Positions 24,999 through 36,355 of a stretch of 64,000 nt of DNA are shown in pieces. The DNA is from Ustulina deusta (lineage: Eukaryota; Ascomycota; Sordariomycetes; Xylariales; Xylariaceae): contig JAJNNX010000027.1 of assembly GCA_023159155.1 (NCBI GenBank), positions 496,001 through 560,000 on the forward strand, in the 5' to 3' direction. The position numbers and the translations under genes were made by a program. The notes under the pieces were generated by a model that made no database searches, was not told the origin of the DNA, and saw nothing but the letters and a program-made list of their open reading frames with translations. The first letter of the stretch is position 1; each line of letters starts with the position of its first letter.

Positions 24999-27449
24999 TT
25001 GTTGCTTCGCTGTTAGCCAAACACTCCAGGAGGCACTTTCCCTTTCGACTTTCCAAATACAAACAGTATTTCTTTTGTCTAAGCATCTAGGTAGCAGTGC
25101 TTTTACCACCACCTTCTCCATATTCATAATACACTTATACCTTGACTTCTAGGGCGGGATCCAATAGCTTCTGAAAAGTTCACGAACACCGTCATCTACA
25201 GACAACCTCGGGCTGGACTTGGGGGCGCTGAGCGGTGCGGAGTTCTTGCGGTTCCCTGGCTAATTCATATATCTACCTGAACCACGTGCCGTCACAATTG
25301 GGGCATTTTTGCACTTCCCGAGCCTCGTCAACAACCACATATATCAGGTCTATAGATCATCTAATTGCACTCAACATCGCATGATTTTATCTCTCTCCTA
25401 ATGCCTATTCGATGTAGTGTAGTGTATACATAGACGCAAACCTCATGAGGCTAAGATTACCTAATTTTGTTTCGCCTAAAGTCGGTGTATGAGCTTGGGA
25501 GTAGTCTAAATACGAACTCCTTACGTAACAGCTCACCTCATCTAGTCTTCATTGATCAACCAGTTCGGTTCATGAGACCTCCTTGACGATTTTTCTTCCA
25601 CTTACTCCATGAAAAATTATTATCTAGTGTATACCTTTTATTCGTCTTGCCTAATGAGTCGCCATCCGTTTTTTTTTTTAACCCAGGTACAGTAGAAGAA
25701 CCTTAGCTATCTAAGCAAAGTTCCTATAATTATATATCGTTCCGAAACAACGGCGTTACCAAAAGCTTGACAATATCGACATATGTACATGACATATATA
25801 TGTTGTGAGAAGTCTACACTTGCGCGAGGCGAAAAACAGGGCTGCCTGCCATTGTACGTATATATGAACCGTCAATACGACATGAATACTGGGGATGTGA
25901 TGTGCCGGCTGGCATGAGTCTCTATCCTACATACAATATATATACGGACCAGATATTACGAACATTGGACGCGGCAAGTGCAGCCAATGCTGAAATACTC
26001 TGTTGTACGCCCTTATGTAATAATTCCGGCCGTCTAAGACTTTCTTCTCTCTCCTCTCTTAGGGATTGTTTGGTGCATAGAGCAACACCTCGAGGAGTGA
26101 CGTAAAGCTGAACAATGTGAAAAGGTAGGCCAAGGGTTGCTTCGTGAGATCAACAAGTCTGCGTAGAGTTGAGGCCAAATTGGCGTGGGAGTTCTATGAG
26201 ATGCTGGGGCATAGCTTACTTGTTATTGTTGTAGTAACAGAGCTACTTCGATGAAGAAGTTGATCAGAAAATGATCAAGAAATGCATATAGTAGTCATAG
26301 AAACAAGGGTGTGACAGATATGAGTGCTCGGCATGTTCCCGAGTTCCGCCCACGCCCTTTCTTCACCCTAGAGACCATGATTCGTTGGCTGCTATTAACT
26401 ATACGGAGCCGTAAGGTACTGACTTGCGAGAATAAGTCTTGGAACTTTACTACTAGACTACATATGTAGTAGTTTCTTAAGGATGAGACGTGTAATTCTA
26501 TTGTGGTAATATACCCCTTAGTAGCGAGACTAATAAAACACCCGCACAACGTGAGATCAAATGTGATAGTAGGACCTAGATGTACTTGTCGTACTCTGTA
26601 TTTATGAGAATTGTTATATCTAAAGAAGAGATGATGTCTTCTTCGTCAGAATTGACGTTTCGGGGGACGATATCCTCCTCGGCTTCCGAATGGTCACCCA
26701 TTTTTTTTCCCGTGAGTTTCGAATACTCTTCTGTGACGGACAATCGCGCAGCCCATCTAAGGCGAGGACAGCGGCGATCGCTGTCTTTAACGCCCCCAAG
26801 TCCGATATCATGGCATTCGCATGCGACATGAATGTCGTTCTGACCAGTGTCAACTGACACGCCTCCGTTCCTCTGGCCTCATGATCCAGTATCCGGTCAC
26901 AAACGTACAACAAAATTTTGGCCGTCTTGAGTGTTTAGGCCAAAAAAGTCTAGTCCATTGGGCCATCGTTCATATCACCGACTCATACCACAACATGCAA
27001 GACTGTAAACAGACCCCGCGTTTTGTCGAAATACTCCGAAACCATGCCTTAATCCCGGAATAGATTAAAGACTCAGATCCTCTTCACAGGGACTCCAACT
27101 AAGTGGGAGATGAGCGCCTATTTATATAGTAAGCGTACGGAATTGGCTAGTATGCTCTCTTTTCTACACGGTATATGCGCTTCGAAGAGTCTCCCAGACC
27201 TCTGTAGGTGTGCGTCAACATCTTCACGACCAATAATACTCTTATTTGATAGAGCTTCGAGTCGTTCAACATTGGAATTGGCATATAAAGGGAGAGGGAG
27301 TAGTTAAACCAACAAAACACTACAAACAGGTTTCGGATATTTTGGGGGGATAAAAAAAAAATAGCAGTTGTATGTAAAAGTAAAACAATAGCGCAATTAT
27401 TTAGTATAAATATCGATATAAGCAACTGTTGCGTTATGCTGTACTCATT

Positions 27450-28000
27450 AGATGTTTATACTAGGGTGTGTTGATGTTATTGAGACAGAACTGCACACGA
27501 GCAAGTTTGGCACAAAAATCAGCCGGGCCGTTCTAGACCCTGGAGCCATTCTCGTCTGTTACATTGGCACTGTTACGGTCCTCATCATCCTACTTCTGCC
27601 AATCAAAGAGGCAGCGCGATCAGGCGAGCAACTCATCGATGCGAATAGTGTCAAAGCGCATGAGGGCGGACAACAATATTGTTAGCAGCGAGTCGGGGAC
27701 AAAATAGATGCGGGTCAACGTGCAGGCTCACATGTCTTGTACCTAGCTGCCTTGGCAGTACTTCCAAGGAGAGGAACCAGCATCCTGGTTCTCGCATGTG
27801 ATGGCCGCGGGGAGACCGTGTTTTGGTGCACCTCGCCGAAACAACCTCGACAAGCGAGAGCACCACAGACGGTAGCACTGGAATCGATAAACTTTGTCTT
27901 CTCGGTTATCTATCCATCGGCATTGCCCTTGAGGCCGTCTGCAAAGGCTATATGATCCTCCATAGTGCTATTCTCAAGAGTAGTTGGAATATATGTTCGT
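27450..28000 (-). pseudogene. possible degraded coding relic, family unknown
   Basis: Read on the minus strand, one frame gives roughly 75 sense codons from about 27955 and then continues with gene-like stretches (such as LTRIYFVPDSLLTILLS and LLSALMRFDTIRIDELLA) broken by several TAG/TGA stops. This could be a mutated gene. Competing open frames on the plus strand over the same bases and the lack of any recognised motif make chance equally possible. Confidence 0.18.
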
Positions 28001-30250
28001 ATGAGTGCAATATTATTTCCAACAATTCGATAGTAAAAGGGACACGTCCCTTTTCGGGCCGATTCGAAGGATATACACGAGGTATAGATTCCAGCAGCCA
28101 CTGGAACGATGTCGGGATCTGTGGCCATCCAGGAAATACGATATGTTTGTACATAAAGCTTAGTTCGGGATAGAGAATGATTTCCGAGAATAAATGCATA
28201 GTAGCCTAGCTATCCGCCCGAAGAGTGAGCTGTATACATATTAATAGAAGTGGAGTACTATTCTTCTTACCACGTCCCTGGGAGATGCTTCGCGATACAG
28301 CCTACCTAGGTAACTACTGGCAATGCATATTTACTCTTCAATAGGCCACTGAATGTGACTGCGATTCGCGGTTGTTTTACTGAGTAAGAATAGTGGCGCG
28401 GCTGGAGACAGATACCAAGGGAATTCTTAGCGATGCCGAGAGACGGCAGCACCGGTGGTGCTGTACAGTGGGTAATTACCTAAGACTCTCTACCATACAG
28501 CATGCACCACAGGTACCTAGTGTGGTTTATGACTAGGTACCTATTAATACTACTTACTTTATGTACTACCGGTATCATGACGTCTTTCTCCGAGTGTCTC
28601 GTGGGCTCCGGGTCTGTGCGGTGGGTTTCCTTGGTTTGGATCGGGGACCAACAACAGTTACCATAGGTGGTCCCACGGATCCCGATTTGGAACAGGCTTG
28701 GGGACCAGAGATCCGTTTTAGGCTATAGATACAATACACGTTACTCTTTACAGTAGCGACAAGCCTGTCTGCACGTTGAAATCGAATCGCGTAGATCGGA
28801 TTAGAGGGCAAACTCAAGCCCTGTCAGATCTGTGTCCCCAAGGGATGGCCAGGGAGATGGTTGATGGTGTCAGGGCTATAAATACGATGCCTGCAAACTA
28901 TTGAGTACTATTTTGGGGGAGCGGCCAATGAGAAGTCCTGGTAACATATGCCGAGGTTAATCGCCGACTTCAAGGCACCCTGCCCTTGTTTTTGTCGTAT
29001 CCAGGATGTAAACTGTACTGAGTACATGGTATCTGACACTTTTGTGGCTATCAACATATACCTACCCTTGGAATCGATGATGCGAGTCCAATATGTCTAA
29101 GCATAGCGTATATTTTATTACGGCATTCGACGCCCTAACATGTGCCTCGGTCAACTCAGTGTATCTTTTCTACAATGCTGTTTTGTTTGCTCTAGTGATT
29201 GAACAAGGTAGAAACGTCGAGAGGCGTGATCGCTCTGACCACATTCCCAAGGTAGCAATCATTGTTTAAACAACGTGTTGTACCGAATTAAATTGTGTTG
29301 GCGCCTTACTAGGTAGTTTCTAATATATCTCGATTAGTAATCAAGTGGTGCTTCTACCTATGCCAGTATAGTTAAGTAGATATACGTGCTAATAATTTCC
29401 ATGCTGTATTTCTGTATTTGTTTATATTGTTATCGACTGTAAAGAAACTAGCTGAACAACAACCACATAGAGATATCTACACCAAATTGCCGTCGTGTAC
29501 ACATTGCATTATGGTATAACATCCTGCCTGGAGTATGAAAAGTGAAAGGCGAAGATCTTAAAGGTTGCTTTAGCTAGCAGGCTAGGACTCAGGTACATAC
29601 CATACCAACATTGAAGGTAGGTACAGGTGTATGTACTGTACTGCAGGTAGTAGTGATGCTGGCGGTCGATGTTGGGGGAGTGCCCGCAGCATCATCAGCC
29701 ACCGCCCCGCTTTCCCCCCCACCATGCCGACATCACCAATCAAACACCGCAGCTTGGGAAGACAGCACACTCAAAGGACCCCTCTAGCCACATAAACCTA
29801 AGGTACCTCCTCCTCCCCAAGCACTTTTTCTCTCTGCCACAAACCTCCACAACCCATCCTTTTAACACCAGCCTCCATTGACACCGAACTCAGTGCACGG
29901 CGTCTACAGCCTTGGTTTCTCACCATTCTAAGTCCAGAAAATAGCGATTGAAGTGGTTGACTCTTCTAGCGGATGAAATTGCACTAAATTGACTAAGCAA
30001 ACAAAAAACAGAGTAAAAAAACAGAAACATAGACGAGTTTCCTGGCTTTTCAACGCGACATCACGATCCGCATCACAACAACACCACTGACAGCCACCGT
30101 CTTCAGCCACACATCCAGCCTTATCACCTGGAAGTTCGGCAATGCGTTGTTGATGCGCGACCGCTTCGTTCGCTTTGTCTTCTCGTTTATAGTCGGTAAT
30201 TTATTGTAGCGGGCCTTACCCGCGTTGTCGATTGCCCATTGCCCGCAATC

Positions 30251-32286
30251 ATGGCGTCCGAAAAGGGTCCTGTCGCGACGGAAGCCCCGCCGTTTGCGCC
30301 GACCGCGCTTCAAGCTCCCACTAATCTATCTACTCTCTCTGTTGAGTCTATCGCCGAGGCGGCTCGCGCGTCGCTGAAGCGGCATCGAGAAGCCACACCC
30401 ACGTCGCCCTCGTCCGTGTTGCCACCGACCTTTAGTTCCGACTTACCCCCGTCACCGAGCAAGGCTGCGCGGATCGCCGGCCTATCATCAAGACATTCTC
30501 CTGCGCCGCTAACAGCCGCCGCCGCCATCGAAGATGAGCGACGTAGAGAGGAAGAGCAGTATAGACTTCAGGTCTCTGGCATAACCGACAACCCAGTGTA
30601 CCGAGCGCAGACTGCATTGCTGTCGGCCAATGCTCTTGCTATGAGTCGGTCTGGGGATGACCCACAGGACAACCATCAGCCTGCAGATGCACAGCCTGGA
30701 GATGTGCAGCCTGATGCCTCTCCGCCCATCTCTGTTCCGGTGCCCAATATGACAGAATCCGATGCCAAACTAGATGTCGGCCCTGACGAGAACTCGGCAA
30801 CTATCGAAAGCCTAGGCAGTGCTAGCGCCCCTGTCGACACCGGCTCTGGGTCTATGGAAATTGATGCGCGTAGCAGCCAGGCCGGGTTTGGTACGCAACC
30901 ACCTGCTCAGATGGAGGAGAAGGGTATACAATCGTTGTCATATCCTGGCATTATGCCTCCAAATGCGAACATGCCGGCCCCTCCATCTCGTGGAATGAGC
31001 ATGCCCATGACTGCAAATGCGCCGACAGCCCCACGGTCACCCAACTCCAAGAAGCACAAGTGTCCCTACTGCGAAACGGAATTCACACGTCACCATAACC
31101 TGAAGAGCCATTTGTTGACACACAGTCAAGAAAAGCCTTTCGTTTGCCAGACATGCCAGATGCGTTTCCGCAGATTGCATGACTTAAAGCGTCATTCGAA
31201 GCTGCACACTGGAGAAAAGCCGCATATATGCCCCAAGTGCGACCGAAAGTTTGCGCGTGGTGATGCCTTGGCTCGGCATAGCAAAGGACCCGGCGGATGT
31301 GTTGGTCGACGGAGTAGCATGGGAAGCTATCTCGGCGAAGAAGATCCGGACGGGGTAAGCCGTTTGGAAGGTGACGACTCGGCAATGGCTGGTGTCGTTT
31401 ATGATGTGTCCATGAATGAATCTGAGATGACAGAGGAAGAGAAGCGGCGACTTGGTAGCGTGCCAAGCATCAAAGCTCAACACGTTGAAGGTACTTGGAT
31501 TATGCCCATTGTTCTTCTGCTCACTTACAAACAATTTCGACTTTAGGTGTTAACCAAGGACAACTATTCCCCCCCAACCCCGACCGTGGCTCAGCCAGCT
31601 CCACATCTCACACTCCTGGCACCAGCATCGGGTCTATACCAATAGGTGGTGGCAATGCTTCAATGTATGCTCAAACTGGTATGACGGAAAGCCCTAAACC
31701 CTTGAGCCCCGGGCTCCAGGCTCAGGATTCCGTAAATGCCAACAGGCAGCGCTCGCCAAGCTTGACAACACAGTTCCAGCAACAGCATTTCGGCCGCAGT
31801 CAGTCCGACCGCCGTACACCACCAGGTTCGTATATTCATATGTTCAACCCAACAACAATATATGCTGAAATCGATCCAGTATCAGCGTTTACCGCTGCCG
31901 ATGCCGCTAGGTTTGCTGCTTCAGCTGCTTCAGCTGCTTCACTTGTTAGTGGACAGGGCGCCATTTCTCAGCCAGGATCAGGAAGTTCTACACAGCAACA
32001 AATTCCTCCGGGTCCTGCAACCGGCCACACGCGAACCTCCAGCGGGACCGTTCAGAACGGTAGTAGTGGCGACAGCACCACCAATAACTTGTTTGCCACC
32101 GACCAGGGAGTCTGGGCCTACATTAATAGTCTTGAGGATCAAGTTCGGCTATTAGGTGATCGCGTACAGGCATTGGAAGCGATCGAAAGGTCCCGAGAGG
32201 AAAAAATTACCTATCTGACAACCGAAGTCGCAACGCTACGAGCTCAAGCTGACTTGAACAACAATGCCAGTGAGAAAACTAGTTAA
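30251..32286 (+). CDS. C2H2 zinc-finger transcription factor (AZF1-like), about 659 aa
   Basis: Exon 1 (30251-31490) encodes a long low-complexity N-terminus and a cluster of C2H2 fingers. Finger 1 is CPYC...HHNLKSHLLTH, finger 2 is CQTC...LHDLKRHSKLH with a TGEKP linker, and finger 3 is CPKC...RGDALARH, ending CVGRRSSMGS. The spacing and the ARGDALARHSKGPGGC segment match a group of filamentous fungal regulators related to yeast AZF1; the orthology is my inference. A 56-nt intron (31491-31546; CTTTAG acceptor) joins EG to VNQGQLFP. Exon 2 (31547-32286) is Ser/Gln/Pro-rich and ends in a coiled coil (WAYINSLEDQVRLLGDRVQA onward), which suggests dimerisation. The ATG at 30251 was used because the upstream frame has no other ATG. 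Nuclear location is expected. Confidence 0.87.
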
Positions 32287-33560
32287 AACAGAACTCCTCG
32301 GCGAATCCAATTCGAGCTAGGCGGATTACTTAGTTGGCAGCGTATCATATTATATGTCGACTTGACGAAAAGCGGAGAGGGAGGAGGTTGGTTATGATTA
32401 TTTCCGGTCTTTACTCGAGCGATTAGTTACCTATGGTGTGGGTTCATGCTCATGTGGCGTTTAGGTGTTGGTTGAGCACCAACGAAAAGCTATACGTTTT
32501 GTCGATCGTTATTCGTCTAGATATCCTCGGGGGCCTTTTCAGCTTCCACCGTGGGCGGTCATCTTGCGTTGCTTCATTATTATACCAGTCGTGTCCCAAA
32601 TGTCCGTGTACACTAAAAAGCGCAGATAGATTGCCTCAAGGCAAGGACGCATATTGATCTATCATTCTATCGCTTGATCGAACTAGTAGCTAATATGAAC
32701 ATTTGTTACTTCATCTCGTAGTCCTCACGCCGTCTCCTCAACAGGTTAAAATCTGGTGCATTATCATGAGCTGACCAAATACTTTGCCGCCAACGTTGAA
32801 GCATAGTCGAGTCATCATAGAAGAGGTGATTGGTAGCTACTCGTGTTATGACAGCTTTTGCGCCATCGTACAATTCCACTTAATGCGAAACCACCATACT
32901 GAGATGCCTATCGATATCCTGAGGGTGGTTAGGCGAATGAGATACCTCTAGGTAGGTACCCCGCGGAAGGGTATCGGTTATGTTTTACGCAGTATCGAGG
33001 GGTTAATTCATGGTATATGTTAGAGCTTTATTACTACAAAGTCACACCTCTCTCTCTGCTTCTTGTGATTATTATCTCTCTTCACCTCACGCTAGTTAGA
33101 CTGTAATCCTAGTCGTGTGGAAGTGTCTTCTACTCCTTCCTCTAGCTCTCGTGTATTAGATAATTCGCAAATATCCGGATCCTCCTAAATTATATATATA
33201 TATATATATTGTGGGCAGGCAATTCAGCGCCATGTGTGTAACTAGTCTACTTGTAAACTTTCAGGCTTATTGCTTAAGAATTCGCATCGAAGACGTCTGA
33301 GGGTATCCGTGACTAGTGATCATAGATTGAATCGCAAGCACGGCTTCTCTCTCATCGAGAGTGTCTATTCAGTGACGCACAAATGAAAAAAAAACTGGGT
33401 TGATTTCTATCCTCTCCCGACATGCCTGAACTGCTCAAGAGAATGCCTTTCCGGTGTTTATCTTCGCCTTTACTGGTCCATCGTGCCCCAGTCTACCTAT
33501 GTACGTGATGCAATCATGCGAATGTGTGAGAAAACGATCCGGATTTATATATGTTTAATT
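32287..33560. other. convergent spacer with TA microsatellite
   Basis: This spacer lies between the C2H2 gene and the complex I subunit gene. It contains a TA repeat (about 33188-33210) and one palindromic CTAGGTAGGTACC copy (near 32948). No gene is seen. Confidence 0.6.
33188..33210. repeat. TA dinucleotide microsatellite
   Basis: About eleven TA units occur in an intergenic position. Confidence 0.85.
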
Positions 33561-34399
33561 TTACAGTTGGGTTTGGTTCGCCTTCTCCGCCAATTTCTTC
33601 GCCTTCCGCTCCTCCTCGGCCGCGGCCTGTTTCCTGTAGTGCTCCGTGACGTGACTGAGGTTCGGGTAGTGTCCTGCGGGCACGTTCCAGGGTGATCCGG
33701 AGTTCAAGAGCCTGTGGTGTGTACGTTAGGTCAGCAAAATTTAATTCTCGTGCCATAATGAATGGACGTAGTTTCGCTTCTTCGAATTCATTCTCATAGC
33801 CGCCTTCATTGTGATCCGGTGCCTTTCAAGAAGTCGAGATCCGAGTGTCTGGGGAAATGCTACGACGGGGGAAGGGGGGGTTCGCGGGTCGGCGTACTCA
33901 GGAGTCTTGAGCTCGACATGCGTGCTCTTGGTGGCGTTGAGGAACAGGTGCTTGTCGTGAGCAGCTTGCTCGAACAGCTCTGTACGCAACGTGTTGCGCG
34001 TCTCCCAATCATTGAAGTAGTCGAACTGCTGTAGCCACTTGCTGAAGCTGGAAGGCTCGCCGTCTGCACCAGGGCGCGAGATCTGGTAGCCAGCGATCGA
34101 GACTGGCAGGGCGGCGGCGAAGACGTAGAACGCGGTCTGTCGGGGTAGTCAAGTCAGCTTCAGTCCAAATCCCAATCCAAATCCCAAGGATCCATCCAGC
34201 GGGAATCGAGGAAGTCGGGTGTCGTTGGGAAGCAAGTAATTCGGGATCGGACAACTGAGAGACATACACCTAATCCCTCTTCAACGTTGTGTGCGCCATG
34301 GTGGCCGTGGCTCTCAGATGCGTAGGATCGGGATGTGCGGAGGGTCGTTGGGCGAGCACGGCGGGCCACGCCAACCGCCCTTGTTCGGAGGGCCTGCAT
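33561..34399 (-). CDS. NADH:ubiquinone oxidoreductase 17.8 kDa-type subunit
   Basis: Accessory subunit of mitochondrial complex I resembling the Neurospora 17.8 kDa subunit, about 173 aa. Exon 1 (34399-34268) encodes an Arg-rich presequence (MQALRTRAVGVARRARP...) and the His-rich SHGHHGAHNVEEGLG. Intron 1 (34267-34137) is 131 nt. Exon 2 (34136-33898) gives one membrane helix (AFYVFAAALPVSIAGYQI) and the conserved LFEQAAHDKHLFLNA. Intron 2 (33897-33712) is 186 nt; reading through it would end at a stop. Exon 3 (33711-33561) gives the family end SPWNVPAGHYPNLSHVTEHY and a charged C-terminus. It lies head to head with SIL1, about 685 bp apart. Intron 1 holds a short direct repeat of AAATCCC units. 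The family call rests on the PWNVPAGH and AHDKHLF motifs and the overall layout. Confidence 0.85.
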
Positions 34400-35083
34400 C
34401 GCGATATTGGGTGGTATGTAGTGCCAATTCGCTTCAACAATCTATAACAGACAGACAGAGCTGCTTCAACACAAGATGGAGAGGCTCCCTCGAGAGGTGG
34501 GCCAATTTGAACCAATCATGCTTGCTGTTTTACAGTGCACTAGCTTCATACCGTATTGATCGCTCTAAGATACTGTGTCCTACAAACTGTGCCTCCAAAA
34601 AGGGTCGGAAACATCGCTTTCGGTGGTTTTTGTTGTTCAATTCTTTGAAATTGTTTCTAATAGCTAGATATTTAATACTGGGTATGCATGACTCGAGCTT
34701 GAGCCGTCGAAAAAGCGGCGAATATGGTCATGAAGGTTACGATGCCTGAACCAGGTTGTTATAATTCATAAATATTCTATGAGTTTCTTCGTTTTATGTG
34801 TCTTTTTGGCCCTTGCAAACTGTCCTTTTTGGGAGGTCATCGCCACTTGTGTTTAAATTCCTACAACAGCTCCCAGTCTAGTGGTCTCTTACCCTCTCTG
34901 CCTTATGCCTCCCTATTCATACACAAAATCTAAGTAATAAGAATCTATAAGCTCATATTAACACCAACTTGGCGAAGGAGCTTACCTACCACAGCAAGGC
35001 TCGACAGTTAAAAAGCACATCCGTCACTTGTTGAGTCACTCTTCGCAAACCAATTTCTTGATCCCTATCTCTATCGCCCCATA
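34400..35083. promoter_or_regulatory. shared divergent promoter of complex I subunit and SIL1
   Basis: About 685 bp separate two divergent start codons, so both promoters must lie here. No specific factor site is claimed. Confidence 0.5.
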
Positions 35084-36355
35084 ATGACCACGCCGTACTT
35101 GCGTAATCTAGGGCGCATTGTCTTTTCACTCGTCTTTATTTACTCAGTGTTCTACGCCTTCGCCTCTGCTACATCCCCTCCAGCGGTATCGCCCGCCGCC
35201 AAAACCGAACTCATCTGTCATACGGACAATCCAGCAGAATGCTATCCCAAGTTGTTTTCAGCCACGGACGAGTTTCAGGTCGTACATGATGACCAGGACC
35301 TACCTGCAGGGTTGCATGTACAGCTCGATGTTCAGACGGGTCAGAAACAGGCCAAACTCTACAATCCAGACGAGGAAAACCCAGCTCTCGCGGGCTTGCC
35401 AGTCGACCAAGATGTGATTGTAGTAGACCCTGAACCACCACAAGACCAGGAGCCCAGGATACCGGCCGGTGCGCCAGCGTACGAACCTGTTGGGATGGTC
35501 AAAGCACCGCAGGAGACGAATGAGGAGTTCTCTTGGGCTCTTCAGACCATCAAGAAAAGCTCCGAGCGTCAACAATCGACCAAGGCAAGTGCTCTAGACG
35601 AAGCGCTACAACTCCTCGATGATTTGTCCCACGATATGTACTACGGTCTACAGATCGCAGAGGACACGGAGGCCGTGCAGTCACTGTTCTGCCTTCTGCT
35701 TAGAAGAGATGAGGCCGAAGGAGAGGGACAACTTTTCGCAGAGCGAGCTGATTTCATGGCTTCTTATGTCCTGTCTACAACCGTTAGAAATAACGCACGA
35801 GCCCTTGCCGCCATTGAAAAGTCCTGGGATAGCATTACAAAAAAACATTGCGGGGAAGGCTCGCATTCGATAAGACACGAGCTGTTCCATCACCTGGCGC
35901 CGACAAGCGAGCCAAGCACCAAACAAGAATCTGAAGAGGCAGAGATCGTTCGTCTCTATCTTCCAGTGATCAGCGGCCTTTTGAAGAGCCCGGAAATTAG
36001 GAATGAATTTCTGGATAACGATGGGATGCGGAGTTTCCTACAGATTCTACTCAGAGATGGTGAAGTGTGGGAGTCTAGGAGAGCGAGAATTGCCCAGATC
36101 ATCTCGGATACTTTCCTCGATGAGGATTTCGGCGCAACTCCGGGTCTATGGCCTAGAGAGCAGCAGGTAGATGCTAGCAAATGCGCCGGAGATGGGCCTG
36201 AATCGTTAGGTGATGAGTGTTGGGTATACCACCTAGACAAGATCAGTCAAGGTGCTGGCGCTCCGGAGTGGGGCAAACATCTGCTTTCTCTAATACAACG
36301 GGCACAAACGCTTGGTTCGTCGTCGGAGACGCCGCCGAAGCATAATGAGCTGTAG
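35084..36355 (+). CDS. SIL1: SIL1-type nucleotide exchange factor of the ER Hsp70 (BiP)
   Basis: SIL1 is an armadillo-repeat protein of the ER lumen that releases ADP from BiP/Kar2. This single-exon gene encodes 423 aa. Residues 1-28 form a signal peptide or anchor (IVFSLVFIYSVFYAFASA). The N-terminal region has the fungal SIL1 sequence LICHTDNPAECYPKLF and an LPAGLHVQLDVQTGQKQAKL block. The helical-repeat core spans about 155-345 (LDEALQLLDDLSHDMYYGLQ, then YVLSTTVRNNARALAAIEKS). The C-terminus is HNEL, a plausible variant of the HDEL retrieval signal, which supports residence in the ER lumen. The start is the first ATG of the frame and puts the hydrophobic segment at the N-terminus. It shares a divergent promoter region with the complex I subunit gene; no functional link is implied. 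Confidence 0.88.
   Translation: MTTPYLRNLGRIVFSLVFIYSVFYAFASATSPPAVSPAAKTELICHTDNPAECYPKLFSATDEFQVVHDDQDLPAGLHVQLDVQTGQKQAKLYNPDEENPALAGLPVDQDVIVVDPEPPQDQEPRIPAGAPAYEPVGMVKAPQETNEEFSWALQTIKKSSERQQSTKASALDEALQLLDDLSHDMYYGLQIAEDTEAVQSLFCLLLRRDEAEGEGQLFAERADFMASYVLSTTVRNNARALAAIEKSWDSITKKHCGEGSHSIRHELFHHLAPTSEPSTKQESEEAEIVRLYLPVISGLLKSPEIRNEFLDNDGMRSFLQILLRDGEVWESRRARIAQIISDTFLDEDFGATPGLWPREQQVDASKCAGDGPESLGDECWVYHLDKISQGAGAPEWGKHLLSLIQRAQTLGSSSETPPKHNEL

Larger units (their letters stand above)
22393..30250. other. gene-poor A+T-rich stretch of nearly 8 kb
   Basis: This spacer lies between the SUN gene start and the C2H2 regulator start. No frame with a recognisable domain or coherent introns was found. 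It holds many CCTACCTAGGTAGG-like palindromes (for example 24011-24024, 28301-28313), a nested inverted repeat (24935-24998), a possible gene relic (about 27450-28000) and, at the right end (about 29650-30250), a pyrimidine-rich leader of the next gene. Relics of RIP-mutated elements are possible but not shown. Confidence 0.55.
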
